A stretch of DNA of 17,757 nt from Firmicutes bacterium UBA3738 (GTDB lineage Bacteria > Bacillota > Clostridia > Peptostreptococcales > Anaerovoracaceae): contig DFGY01000015.1 in NCBI GenBank assembly GCA_002372505.1, positions 1 to 17,757 of the forward strand, read 5' to 3'. Both the position numbers and the translations under genes were made by a program. Positions 5,319-13,706 of the stretch are shown in pieces. The notes under the pieces are model-generated. The model did not search any database, was not told where the DNA came from, and worked only from the letters and a program-made list of their open reading frames with translations. Position 1 is the stretch's first letter. Every line of letters begins with the position of its first letter.

Positions 5319-8300
5319 TTATTTGATTTTACTGTCTTTATCTACTGTAATTGTGAGGGGCTTATATCCTTCGGCCTTTATCGTTATTACAGTGTCACCA
5401 TCTGCGGTGAATCCTTCACCTGCCGTTATTCCAAGGAAGTGGTCGCGGCCGTAAGAGCCGGTGTGTTCCTTGTATCCGTTGCCGGTAGCATCACTTAGAT
5501 ATTCGTAATCTCCAAGCTTGCTGTATGCGGTGCCACCCACTTCCACGCTGGTGATGGCTTTTATGTATGCTCCAAGATCCTCTTCACTGCCTTCGAAAGC
5601 AATGTAGTGATATTTGTAGGAGCTGAACCAGTCGCTACTGCTTATTGTCTCAAAGGACTTGGCTGCAGGTGGCTGGATTCCTTCCTGAGGATCATCCGGG
5701 TTGTCGGGATCATCCGGATTGTCGGGATTATCCGGGTTGTCTCCGCCGCCGGAACCTGTGTTAAATACATCCTTCGAAACTGTGAATTTCAATGTCTGAT
5801 ATTCGTTTGTAACGATTTCAACTTCCGTATCTGCTTCTTCACTGAATCCGCTCTTTACAGCCATGCGAAGGACTACATACTTTCCACCGTAATTAGGATC
5901 CACCTGTGCCGTATCATACTGACTTTCTGACACGGAGCCCATGACGCCTACGAGACCAAGAGTTGCTTTAGCATACTGGCTGCCACCGACATTGATGCTG
6001 CGGATGTCCTTTAGGTATTTCTCTACATCAGCCTCTTCACCTTCAAAGGTTACCTTTACCATGCCGCCTTCGGAAACAATTCCGCTGACAGCCGGTGCAG
6101 CCGGAGCTTCAGGTTCATCCTGCTTCTTGCTCATGGCAATGTCTATGGTTTTGTCGCCGTAGTATGTTGCGCTTAGTGTAAGTGTATAGGTTCCCTCAGC
6201 ACTGAAGTTACCTTCCTTCAGAACTATCTCCGTCTTGTCTTCGTTTATCTCATAATACTTGTTGCCGCTTGTTCCTCCCTGGGAAGCGTTAAGCACCTGC
6301 TTGTCACCAAGCTTCACTCCTGTGAGATTCTTAAGGAAGTCGCCCTTTGATCCATCGAGAAGAACTTTTACATCCTGTCCGACTTCGTAAGATTCCTTCT
6401 CAAGCTTAAGGCTGAACTCTTCCAGATTCTTTTTATAAGGCACTACAACCGACATTTCTTTAAAGCCTGTTGCTCTTATATCAAAAGTATTATCACAGGT
6501 AATGTCAGTTCCCAGCTTAAGAGCCGCCGCCTTTATTATCAGCTTGTCTCCTGTAACCTCGTACATTGAAGGATCAAGAGCTCTCGTGTCGTCTGAAGGT
6601 ATAATGCTCTTTATGGCATTTAAGTATTCAGGATTGTCGCATGAGAATACAGCGTCTTTTCCTTCACTAACAAACTCTCCATCCAAAGTGAGCTCAGGTG
6701 TTTTTACTCCCAGATATTTATCCGTAATATCTCCGAGCATGTTGTCTTCAAGAACGGCTTTAACTCTGGAAGGTCTGTTGTCCGTCGTTTTAGCATCTGC
6801 TCTCTTTGCGTAATCGGCAAAAGAAAGATAAATGCCGTCGTCCAGCTTCGCATCGCTTACAGCGTTCACATATTCTGTCCATGTGTAGAAGCTTACTCCA
6901 TCTTCCGTAAATATATAATCCGGAATCATTTCTGTCTGCCAACGCTCTGCAATAGCCGTGGCATTTGCATTATCCATGCCCAGCTCATCCATGATTATGG
7001 CATTTGCCAGAAGGTCTACATCGAAGAGCAGATCTGCGGATACCTTTGAGCCGCCGGAGCCGCCGGAACCGGAGTCACCGGATACTCCTGTGGCTGATGA
7101 TACTGCATCAACCTTCATTCTGCTACTCTTTGCAGTCTTTGGGCTCTTTGCTTTATTTGATGTATTTGCTGCGCTGCCGCCTGTTACTTCAAACTTCTTG
7201 GAGAAAGTTTTAAATCCGGCTGCTTTTACAGTAACGGTATACACACCGCTTTCCTTGGTGTGGTTCACCCCTTCTCCATCGTTTCTTTCAGGGTCGTTGT
7301 ACAGAACAAACAGTCCCGTATTACCAAAGTGATACCAGTCATCAATGAATGTCAAGGTTTCTGTTTTGCCTGAAGGCGCTGTAAGAGTAACCTCTTCGAT
7401 TGACTCCTTTATTCCCTCAACCATGTTTTCAATCTGGAAGTGAATATTCTGTCCGGATTTAATCGCTCCGTTTTCTTTTATAAGCATTGTGGGAGCGACT
7501 TCGTTTACTACGTTAATTGCAGTAAGGGCAGCTTTGCCTCCCTGGGACTTGGTGCGGATGTAGTATCTTCCGTTTGTGCGGAAGTTGTCCTGTCCAAGGG
7601 GAATTTTTACTGCCGCAACTGTTCCTGCGCCGTGAGGATAGGCTGTGTCCTTGGTGTATGTAAGACGAGAATTAATAGTGTTTTTCTGCTCGTCATAAGC
7701 TACCAGTTCTACGGCTCCCTCCTCAGCAACGTTATCAAACCAGCTCTTATCCGCATCACTCTTATAATTGAACATGACCACAACTTCGCCGGTTCCGTCA
7801 GTTTTAAGCTCCGCGTCTTCGGAATAACTTCTGATTTTATCCTTTGAGCCGGAAGCTGTCTTTGAGAATGTTGTCTTAGCCGGCATAACTCTTACGTTAC
7901 CCTGGTCATCATAGTTTGTAAGATAGTAGTCGAATATGGATACAGGTGCGTGACCCATTACATAGTCAGCGTGCTGTCTCCTTTTGACTACCGGTTTAAC
8001 AGGTGCAGCGTTGTCCGATAAGTTTACTTCCTCACTGGCCTTGCTGTTTTCTTTACTTTTCACAGTCAGCATTGCCGGGTTGAGAGAAGTTACTTCCCAC
8101 TTAACAATGCTGCCGTCATCTGTAACATTTGTTACGGCTTCTGTAACATCGACGCCGTCAACAATTATGCTGCAGTTTTCTTTGTTGTATCCGTCTTCAA
8201 AGCTTACTGCTACGAACTGTATCCATCCCTGGTCTATTATCCTTGTGTTTTTCTCATTTACAATAGATACCTGCTGTTCTTCTTCGTCGGCCTTAGGTTC

Positions 8301-8831
8301 GTCTGTCTTTGGAGTTTCCTGCTTTGGTTCTTCCTTCTTTACAGGAGTCTCCTGCTTTGTCTGGTCGGTTTTGTTCTGTTCAGGCTTTGTCTGGTCGGTC
8401 TTTGTTTCTGCCTTATTAGTTGTGGTTTTACTTTCGGGCTTTTTGATTATGATTGTCTTTTCATACTTTTTAAATTTAGAATACTTCTTACCTTTCTTGG
8501 TGCGCACTTTAATTTTGTACTTTACGTTGTACTTAAGCTTTTTAATTGTGTAAGAACTTTTATTGGTGGTTGCCACCCTCTTATACTTTTTCTTTCCGGC
8601 TTTTACGTACACCTGTACCTTTGCCTTTTTCGCCGGTTTTTTCCACGATAGTTTTACTATCCTCTTTTTCTTGTACACCTTTACTTTAAACTTTACAGGT
8701 GCTTTTGCTTTTGCAGCAGCATTTGCTTCGTATGCGTTACCGCCCATCATTGGCGTCATACCAACGATTAGAGCGATAATCAGACACATAACAACAAACA
8801 AAATGCTGCCTCTGCGTTTTGTCTCTAACAT
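5319..8831 (-). CDS. Large secreted protein with FNIII-like and multiple Shr-like HID domains
   Basis: This is a 1170-residue exported protein. Start 8831 is chosen for GAAAGGAG 5 bp upstream; a frame-open ATG at 8873 lacks one. A signal peptide (basic MLETKRR, hydrophobic core 9-30) probably cleaves after ANA near 38. In order: a lysine-rich fibronectin-III-like domain (~44-131), a Thr/Lys/Glu/Pro linker (~132-186), two beta-rich regions (~187-280 and 285-445), an HID-like domain (~445-550, ending GVYTVTVKAAGFKTF), a Gly/Ser linker (~580-597), a helical segment (~599-680), HID-like domains at ~710-800, 803-903 and 913-1020, an Asn-Pro-Asp linker (~1030-1048), and a typical HID at ~1055-1166 (VEVGGTAYSKL ... 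TVITIKAEGYKPLTITV). Known: these DUF1533 domains occur in the streptococcal haemoprotein receptor Shr and in many clostridial surface proteins. No LPxTG, SLH or choline-binding anchor is seen. Haem or haemoglobin binding is only possible; adhesion or matrix binding is equally open. Confidence 0.88.
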   Translation of the reverse strand: MLETKRRGSILFVVMCLIIALIVGMTPMMGGNAYEANAAAKAKAPVKFKVKVYKKKRIVKLSWKKPAKKAKVQVYVKAGKKKYKRVATTNKSSYTIKKLKYNVKYKIKVRTKKGKKYSKFKKYEKTIIIKKPESKTTTNKAETKTDQTKPEQNKTDQTKQETPVKKEEPKQETPKTDEPKADEEEQQVSIVNEKNTRIIDQGWIQFVAVSFEDGYNKENCSIIVDGVDVTEAVTNVTDDGSIVKWEVTSLNPAMLTVKSKENSKASEEVNLSDNAAPVKPVVKRRQHADYVMGHAPVSIFDYYLTNYDDQGNVRVMPAKTTFSKTASGSKDKIRSYSEDAELKTDGTGEVVVMFNYKSDADKSWFDNVAEEGAVELVAYDEQKNTINSRLTYTKDTAYPHGAGTVAAVKIPLGQDNFRTNGRYYIRTKSQGGKAALTAINVVNEVAPTMLIKENGAIKSGQNIHFQIENMVEGIKESIEEVTLTAPSGKTETLTFIDDWYHFGNTGLFVLYNDPERNDGEGVNHTKESGVYTVTVKAAGFKTFSKKFEVTGGSAANTSNKAKSPKTAKSSRMKVDAVSSATGVSGDSGSGGSGGSKVSADLLFDVDLLANAIIMDELGMDNANATAIAERWQTEMIPDYIFTEDGVSFYTWTEYVNAVSDAKLDDGIYLSFADYAKRADAKTTDNRPSRVKAVLEDNMLGDITDKYLGVKTPELTLDGEFVSEGKDAVFSCDNPEYLNAIKSIIPSDDTRALDPSMYEVTGDKLIIKAAALKLGTDITCDNTFDIRATGFKEMSVVVPYKKNLEEFSLKLEKESYEVGQDVKVLLDGSKGDFLKNLTGVKLGDKQVLNASQGGTSGNKYYEINEDKTEIVLKEGNFSAEGTYTLTLSATYYGDKTIDIAMSKKQDEPEAPAAPAVSGIVSEGGMVKVTFEGEEADVEKYLKDIRSINVGGSQYAKATLGLVGVMGSVSESQYDTAQVDPNYGGKYVVLRMAVKSGFSEEADTEVEIVTNEYQTLKFTVSKDVFNTGSGGGDNPDNPDNPDDPDNPDDPQEGIQPPAAKSFETISSSDWFSSYKYHYIAFEGSEEDLGAYIKAITSVEVGGTAYSKLGDYEYLSDATGNGYKEHTGSYGRDHFLGITAGEGFTADGDTVITIKAEGYKPLTITVDKDSKIK
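5688..5741 (-). repeat. Short tandem repeat coding the NPD linker
   Basis: Degenerate 9-12 bp units encode the linker NPDNPDNPDDPDNPDDP just before the last HID domain of the secreted protein. In-frame slippage here would only change linker length. Confidence 0.7.
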
Positions 8832-8856
8832 TTTTTCTCCTTTCAATAAACAAACA

Positions 8857-8886
8857 AATATACCCGACCACATTCATTAATGTTAG
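8857..8886 (-). promoter_or_regulatory. Putative promoter of the secreted-protein gene
   Basis: CTAACA (8886-8881) and TATATT (8862-8857) on the minus strand are 18 bp apart, a moderate match to a vegetative promoter. It is followed after 25 bp by the start codon at 8831. The divergent gltX promoter is about 50 bp away. Confidence 0.4.
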
Positions 8887-8930
8887 ACTAAACTAACCAA
8901 CTCTTTCCACTCCAAAAAGACCTTTTTTTA

Positions 8931-8939
8931 TGATATAAT
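8931..8939 (+). promoter_or_regulatory. Extended -10 promoter of gltX
   Basis: TGATATAAT is a perfect TGnTATAAT extended -10 element. The -35 region is a poor match, as is usual for this promoter type. Transcription would start near 8946, leaving a very short leader before the ribosome binding site AAAGGAGGA at 8952-8960. Confidence 0.65.
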
Positions 8940-8964
8940 CAATCGAGTTTTAAAGGAGGACGTT

Positions 8965-10602
8965 ATGGATAACAATAAACTGGCGGAAATGCTTTTTCCG
9001 AATATAGATACTACGCCGGACGATATGGAAAAGAGATTCCCGGAGCGCAGCCTCGAGGAAGGCGCAATGGTCACAAGGCTGGGTCCCAGCCCTACAGGCT
9101 TCATGCATCTTGGAAATCTCTACGGCGCATTTGTGGATGAACGCCTGGCTCACAGAAGCGGCGGAATATTCTATCTCAGAATCGAAGACACCGACGACAA
9201 ACGTTACGTTGAAGGAGCCGTGGAAACCATTATAGATTCCCTGAAATTCTTCGACATAAAATTCGACGAAGGTGCTTCAAAAGACGGAGATATAGGCGAA
9301 TACGGCCCCTACTCCCAGAGCCAACGTAAGGAAATATACCAGACTTATGTTAAGGAGCTGGTCCGCAAAGGGCTGGCATACCCGTGCTTTCTGGGGGAAG
9401 AAGAAATATCCGAAATCCGTGCAAATCAGGAGGCTGAAAAGCTCACTCCCGGCATTTACGGAGAGTACGCAGCCTGCCGCAATTTAAGCCTGGATGAAAT
9501 CGAAGAAAATATAAAAGCCGGAAAGGCCTACGTAATGCGTCTCAGATCAGGCGGTAATCCTGCGGAGCCAAAGGAAATCTGCGTGGCTGACGCTATTCGC
9601 GGCGAAGTTAAAATGCCTGAAAACTATCAGGACGTGGTAATACTCAAAGCCAACGGCATTCCCACATATCACTTTGCCCACGCCGTAGACGACCACCTTA
9701 TGAGGACAACCCACGTGGTCAGAGGTGAAGAATGGTTAAGCTCTCTGCCAATTCACGTTGAGCTTTTCGAAAAACTGGGATTCGCCCTTCCGATATACTG
9801 CCACACAGCTGTACTTATGAAATCGGAAAACGGCAACAAGCGCAAGCTTTCAAAGAGAAAGGATCCGGAGCTCAGTCTTGATTACTACAAAGAAATGGGC
9901 TATCACCCTCAGGCTGTAAGGGAATACCTGCTGACCCTTCTTAATTCCAACTTTGAGGAATGGCGCAAGGAAAACCCTGAAGTACCTGCTGAGGACTTCC
10001 CCTTCTCAGTTGATAAGATGAGCACTTCAGGTGCCCTCTTCGATCTGAACAAACTGAACGACGTGTCAAAGGACACCCTGGTGAGAATATCCGCAGAAGA
10101 TCTTTATACCTTTATGACTGAGTGGGCTGAAAAATACAGACCCGATGCAGTAGAAGATTTATCGGACAAGGAATATATCCTTAAGATTCTCGACCTGGGC
10201 AGAAGCGGGAACAAGCCGAGAAAGGACTTCGTAAACGCCGGACAGATGATCGACTTCATCAGCTACTTCTTCGATGACAAATTCACCATAGAAGAAGACT
10301 TGCCTGCTGAAGCAGCCGCCGATGCAAAGGAAATACTCAGTGCTTATCTGCGGTCTTACGACCACTATGACGATCAGGAAGCCTGGTTTAATAAAATCCG
10401 CGACATAGCCGTGAATCTGGGCTACGCCGCCAAACCTAAGGATTACAAAAAGAATCCCGATGACTACAAAGGCCATGTAGGACACGTATCCACAGTCATA
10501 CGAATTGCCATCGTAGGCCGCAGCCAGTCACCGGACATCTGGGAAATCCAGCAAATCCTCGGCGAAGAAAGAACTATCGCCAGAGTTAAAGCTTTAATTT
10601 AA
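8965..10602 (+). CDS. gltX: Glutamyl-tRNA synthetase
   Basis: This class I aminoacyl-tRNA synthetase of 545 residues charges tRNA(Glu) with glutamate in the cytosol. The Rossmann-fold signatures are PSPTGFMHLG at 41-50 (HIGH motif as HLGN) and KRKLSKRK at 292-299 (KMSKS motif). LRIEDTDDKR at 71-80 is typical of the GluRS/GlnRS group, and YQDVVILKANGIPTYHFA (221-238) is a conserved catalytic-domain stretch. The protein is about 60 residues longer than the common ~485-residue form, partly through ~30 extra residues ahead of the HIGH motif; long versions are familiar in Clostridia. Discriminating versus non-discriminating activity cannot be read from sequence. The start is fixed by AAAGGAGGA. 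The gene is transcribed alone and converges with ahcY, sharing the last 4 bp. Confidence 0.96.
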   Translation: MDNNKLAEMLFPNIDTTPDDMEKRFPERSLEEGAMVTRLGPSPTGFMHLGNLYGAFVDERLAHRSGGIFYLRIEDTDDKRYVEGAVETIIDSLKFFDIKFDEGASKDGDIGEYGPYSQSQRKEIYQTYVKELVRKGLAYPCFLGEEEISEIRANQEAEKLTPGIYGEYAACRNLSLDEIEENIKAGKAYVMRLRSGGNPAEPKEICVADAIRGEVKMPENYQDVVILKANGIPTYHFAHAVDDHLMRTTHVVRGEEWLSSLPIHVELFEKLGFALPIYCHTAVLMKSENGNKRKLSKRKDPELSLDYYKEMGYHPQAVREYLLTLLNSNFEEWRKENPEVPAEDFPFSVDKMSTSGALFDLNKLNDVSKDTLVRISAEDLYTFMTEWAEKYRPDAVEDLSDKEYILKILDLGRSGNKPRKDFVNAGQMIDFISYFFDDKFTIEEDLPAEAAADAKEILSAYLRSYDHYDDQEAWFNKIRDIAVNLGYAAKPKDYKKNPDDYKGHVGHVSTVIRIAIVGRSQSPDIWEIQQILGEERTIARVKALI

Positions 10603-11843
10603 ACTTCCCAGCTGGATAGGTATTTTTCCTGCTCGGGAGTCAATGTATCAATTTCTATGTCCCAGGAAGCTAGCTTCCTGCGGGCGATTACGTCATCGAT
10701 TTCCTCTGAGACGTCGATGACTTTGTTTTCCAATTCTTTATGGTGATCGCGAATATACATGGCGCTCATTGCCTGGACTGCAAAGGACAGATCCATAATT
10801 TCCGCCGGATGTCCGTCAGCGGCGGCAATGTTTACGAGTCTGCCTTCGGCTATAACATTTACGGTTATTCCGTTTGAAAGAGTATAGGCCATAATGTTAG
10901 CCCGAGCTTCTTTCTTTTCCCTGCACTCCTTTTCAAGAGCATCCATGTCTATTTCAACGTTAAAGTGACCTGCATTGGCCAGAATGGCACCTTCCTTCAT
11001 TTTCAGCATGTGCTCCATGCGGATTGTCCCCATACAGCCGGTGGCTGTTACGAACATATCTCCAAGGGGTGCCGCCTTTTCCATAGTCATCACATCATAG
11101 CCGTCCATGCGGGCTTCCATTGCCTTTACGGGATTTATTTCAGTGACTATTACCTTGGCCCCCAGGGCTGCAGCTCTCATGGCAATTCCGCGGCTGCACC
11201 ATCCGTATCCGGCAACGACAACAGTCTTTGAAGCAACGATTAAATTCGTGTTTCTCATAATGCTGTCCCAGACAGACTGACCTGTGCCGTAACGGTTGTC
11301 GAAAAGGTGTTTGCAATCAGCATCGTTTACAGCTACCATGGGGAATTTCAGCACGCCTTCATTTTCCATAGCTTTAAGTCTTATGATTCCTGTGGTTGTT
11401 TCCTCACAGCCACCCCAGACTTCGCCTGCCAGATCCGGTCTTTTGGTGTGTACCATTCCCACCAGGTCTCCACCATCATCTATGATAATGTTTGGTCTGT
11501 GCTCAAGGCACATTTCAATATGCTTGTCATATAATTCAGGCGAGGCTCCATGAACAGCGAAGACTTCTATTCCATCCTCTGCGAGAGCGGCCGCAACATC
11601 ATCCTGAGTGGAAAGCACGTTGCTTCCCGTAGCAGCCAGCTTGGCTCCGCCTGCCACAAGGACCTTGCACAGATAAGCCGTCTTTGCCTCCATATGAATA
11701 GAGAGGGAAATTTTAATTCCCTCAAAAGGCTTAGTCTCTATAAATTCATCTTCCAAAGCGCGCAGGAGAGGCATATTGCGCCTCACCCACTCAATCTTCT
11801 TATGCCCGGAGTCAGCGAGCATTATATCTTTTATTTCGTACAT
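10599..11843 (-). CDS. ahcY: S-adenosylhomocysteine hydrolase (adenosylhomocysteinase)
   Basis: This 414-residue NAD-dependent enzyme reversibly splits S-adenosylhomocysteine into homocysteine and adenosine, clearing the inhibitor left by methyltransferases. Active-site equivalents are visible: H50 (SIHMEAKTA), GSNVLSTQD at 73-81, IDDGGDLVG at 121-129, EETTTG at 147-152, and K178 with D182 (CKHLFDNRYG). The NAD site is VAGYGWCSRG with Gly212, Gly214 and Gly219, plus E235 as the ribose-binding acid. The short length and the C-terminus LTPEQEKYLSSW place it with the archaeal/Thermotoga-like short type rather than the eukaryotic form with a terminal YRY. It starts 4 bp after the glmS stop codon, with GTGGAG as ribosome binding site inside the end of glmS, so it is the last gene of the operon. 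Its stop codon overlaps that of gltX. Confidence 0.95.
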   Translation of the reverse strand: MYEIKDIMLADSGHKKIEWVRRNMPLLRALEDEFIETKPFEGIKISLSIHMEAKTAYLCKVLVAGGAKLAATGSNVLSTQDDVAAALAEDGIEVFAVHGASPELYDKHIEMCLEHRPNIIIDDGGDLVGMVHTKRPDLAGEVWGGCEETTTGIIRLKAMENEGVLKFPMVAVNDADCKHLFDNRYGTGQSVWDSIMRNTNLIVASKTVVVAGYGWCSRGIAMRAAALGAKVIVTEINPVKAMEARMDGYDVMTMEKAAPLGDMFVTATGCMGTIRMEHMLKMKEGAILANAGHFNVEIDMDALEKECREKKEARANIMAYTLSNGITVNVIAEGRLVNIAAADGHPAEIMDLSFAVQAMSAMYIRDHHKELENKVIDVSEEIDDVIARRKLASWDIEIDTLTPEQEKYLSSWEV

Positions 11844-11847
11844 TTTA

Positions 11848-13686
11848 TTACTCCACAGTTACGGACTTAGCCAGATTCTTTGGCTTGTCAATGTTACATC
11901 CTCTGCACTTGGCAACGTAATATGCGAATATCTGGAGAGGCACTACCGAGAGCAGCGGCGTGAGCTCGTCCCTGCATTCCGGAATGTAGATAACCTCATC
12001 GGCCTCCCTTTCAATGTCGGTGTGACCGTCCTTTGCAAGGGCGATGACGTAAGCATCTCTGGCCTTAACCTCCTTGATGTTGGAAAGCATTTTCTCGAAC
12101 AGGAAGTCCTGTGTGTCGAGAGCTATAACGAGGGTTTTCTCGTCCATAAGGGCTATTGTGCCGTGCTTAAGTTCCCCTGCTGCAATGGCGAAGGAATTGA
12201 TATATGAAATCTCTTTAAGCTTCAGAGAACCTTCCAGGGATACGCCGCTGTCTGGACCTCTTCCGATAAAGAATATGTCGTTCTTGTTAAAGAAGCGCTC
12301 TGCAGCATCCTTTATGATTCCTTCACGGTTAAGTATTTCAGAAACCTTACCCGGTATGGTCTTAAGCTCCGCAATTATTTCCTTGTAGTATTTATCGTCG
12401 ATGGAGCCTTTAACCTTGCCCATGAATAGAGCGATAAGGTACATGCACACAAGCTGTGTGGTGTATGCCTTAGTCGAAGCAACGGCAATTTCAGGGCCGG
12501 CCCATGTGTAGACTACGTCGTCCGATTCACGGGCTACGGAGCTGCCTACTACATTTACAACGCTGAGAATTCTTGCGCCCTTGTTCTTCGCTTCACGAAG
12601 AGCTGCAAGAGTGTCCAGAGTCTCGCCGGACTGGCTGATTGCAATAAACAGAGTTTTGTCATCCACGAAGGGATCTCTGTATCTGAACTCGCTGGCAACG
12701 TCAACTTCAACGGGAATGCGGGCCATCTTTTCAATGGCAGCCTTTCCAACGAGACCGGCATGGTAAGCCGTACCGCAGGCAACGATATACACCTTGTTGA
12801 ATCCTTCAATATCTTCCTTAGTCATTTCAATTCCATCAAGGTTAATGGTATCATCGTCCTTAAGTCTCTTCATGAGTGTATCCTTAATGCCCTCGGGCTG
12901 CTCATGGATTTCCTTAAGCATGAAGTGGTCGTATCCGCCCTTTTCGGCTGCGTCTACGTCCCATGTAATGTGCAGAGGCTCGCGGGTTACCGGCTTTCTG
13001 TCCGCACCAAGTATCTGAATGTCGTCCTTTGTGACGATAATGGTTTCGTTGTTTTCTACTATGAGTACTTCTTTGGAATGCTCAAGAAGAGCAGGAATAT
13101 CAGATGCTATGAAGTTGCATCCCTTTCCTATGCCGGCTATCATCGGGGCATCCTTTCTGACACCGATAATTTTATCCGGCTCATGAGCGCATACCGTTAC
13201 GAGAGCGTAGGCGCCTCTCATCATGTCTACGGTCTTGTGTACAGCCTGGAGGAAATCTCCTTCGTAATTGACACCTATAAGGTGGGCGATTACTTCACTG
13301 TCCGTTTCGGATTTAAATTTCACGCCGTGCTTTTCAGCCAGCATTTCCCTAAGCTCAAGATAGTTTTCTATAATTCCGTTATGAATAATTGTAACGGTCT
13401 CGTCTTCATTGCTGTGGGGATGGGCATTGGCATTTGATGGCACACCGTGAGTAGCCCATCTCGTGTGGCCTATTCCCATATAGCTGTCAAACTCCGGGTC
13501 ATCCACAAGCTTCTCGAGATTTTCCAGTCCACCGACGCTCTTTCTTGTCTCGAACTTTCCATCTTTATAAAGAGCGATTCCGGAAGAATCGTATCCTCTG
13601 TACTCAAGTCTTCTAAGGCCATTGATAATAATGTCCTTTGCGCCGCTGGTATCGGCACCTGCTACATATCCAACTATTCCACACAT
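11848..13686 (-). CDS. glmS: Glutamine--fructose-6-phosphate aminotransferase (isomerizing)
   Basis: This 612-residue enzyme makes glucosamine-6-phosphate from fructose-6-phosphate and glutamine, the entry step to UDP-GlcNAc and peptidoglycan. The N-terminal glutamine amidotransferase domain (~1-220) begins MCGIVGYVAG with the catalytic Cys2, which becomes the N-terminus after Met removal; HTRWATHG at 74-81 and IHNGIIENY at 101-109 follow. Two SIS sugar-isomerase domains occupy ~292-425 and ~460-600, with SQSGETLDT at 351-359, and the protein ends in the conserved LAKSVTVE. The start is preceded by AAAGGAGGAAT. Only 20 bp separate it from glmM, so a glmS ribozyme cannot lie directly in front; control must come from the operon promoter or the proteins. 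ahcY follows after 4 bp. Confidence 0.98.
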   Translation of the reverse strand: MCGIVGYVAGADTSGAKDIIINGLRRLEYRGYDSSGIALYKDGKFETRKSVGGLENLEKLVDDPEFDSYMGIGHTRWATHGVPSNANAHPHSNEDETVTIIHNGIIENYLELREMLAEKHGVKFKSETDSEVIAHLIGVNYEGDFLQAVHKTVDMMRGAYALVTVCAHEPDKIIGVRKDAPMIAGIGKGCNFIASDIPALLEHSKEVLIVENNETIIVTKDDIQILGADRKPVTREPLHITWDVDAAEKGGYDHFMLKEIHEQPEGIKDTLMKRLKDDDTINLDGIEMTKEDIEGFNKVYIVACGTAYHAGLVGKAAIEKMARIPVEVDVASEFRYRDPFVDDKTLFIAISQSGETLDTLAALREAKNKGARILSVVNVVGSSVARESDDVVYTWAGPEIAVASTKAYTTQLVCMYLIALFMGKVKGSIDDKYYKEIIAELKTIPGKVSEILNREGIIKDAAERFFNKNDIFFIGRGPDSGVSLEGSLKLKEISYINSFAIAAGELKHGTIALMDEKTLVIALDTQDFLFEKMLSNIKEVKARDAYVIALAKDGHTDIEREADEVIYIPECRDELTPLLSVVPLQIFAYYVAKCRGCNIDKPKNLAKSVTVE

Positions 13687-13706
13687 ATGATATTCCTCCT
13701 TTTTTA

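Noticed and set aside
5049..5498. Open plus-strand frame of 149 codons across nested-repeat copy 2
   Set aside because: It runs through palindromic repeat and then antisense to the secreted-protein gene; the homologous short frame in copy 1 is on the other strand and diverges. No ribosome binding site is seen.
8832..8873. Upstream start for the secreted protein at 8873
   Set aside because: It would add 14 residues ahead of a normal signal peptide and overlap the putative -10 box; GAAAGGAG is placed for the ATG at 8831.
12760..13437. 225-codon plus-strand frame antisense to glmS
   Set aside because: Shadow of a clear glmS coding region.
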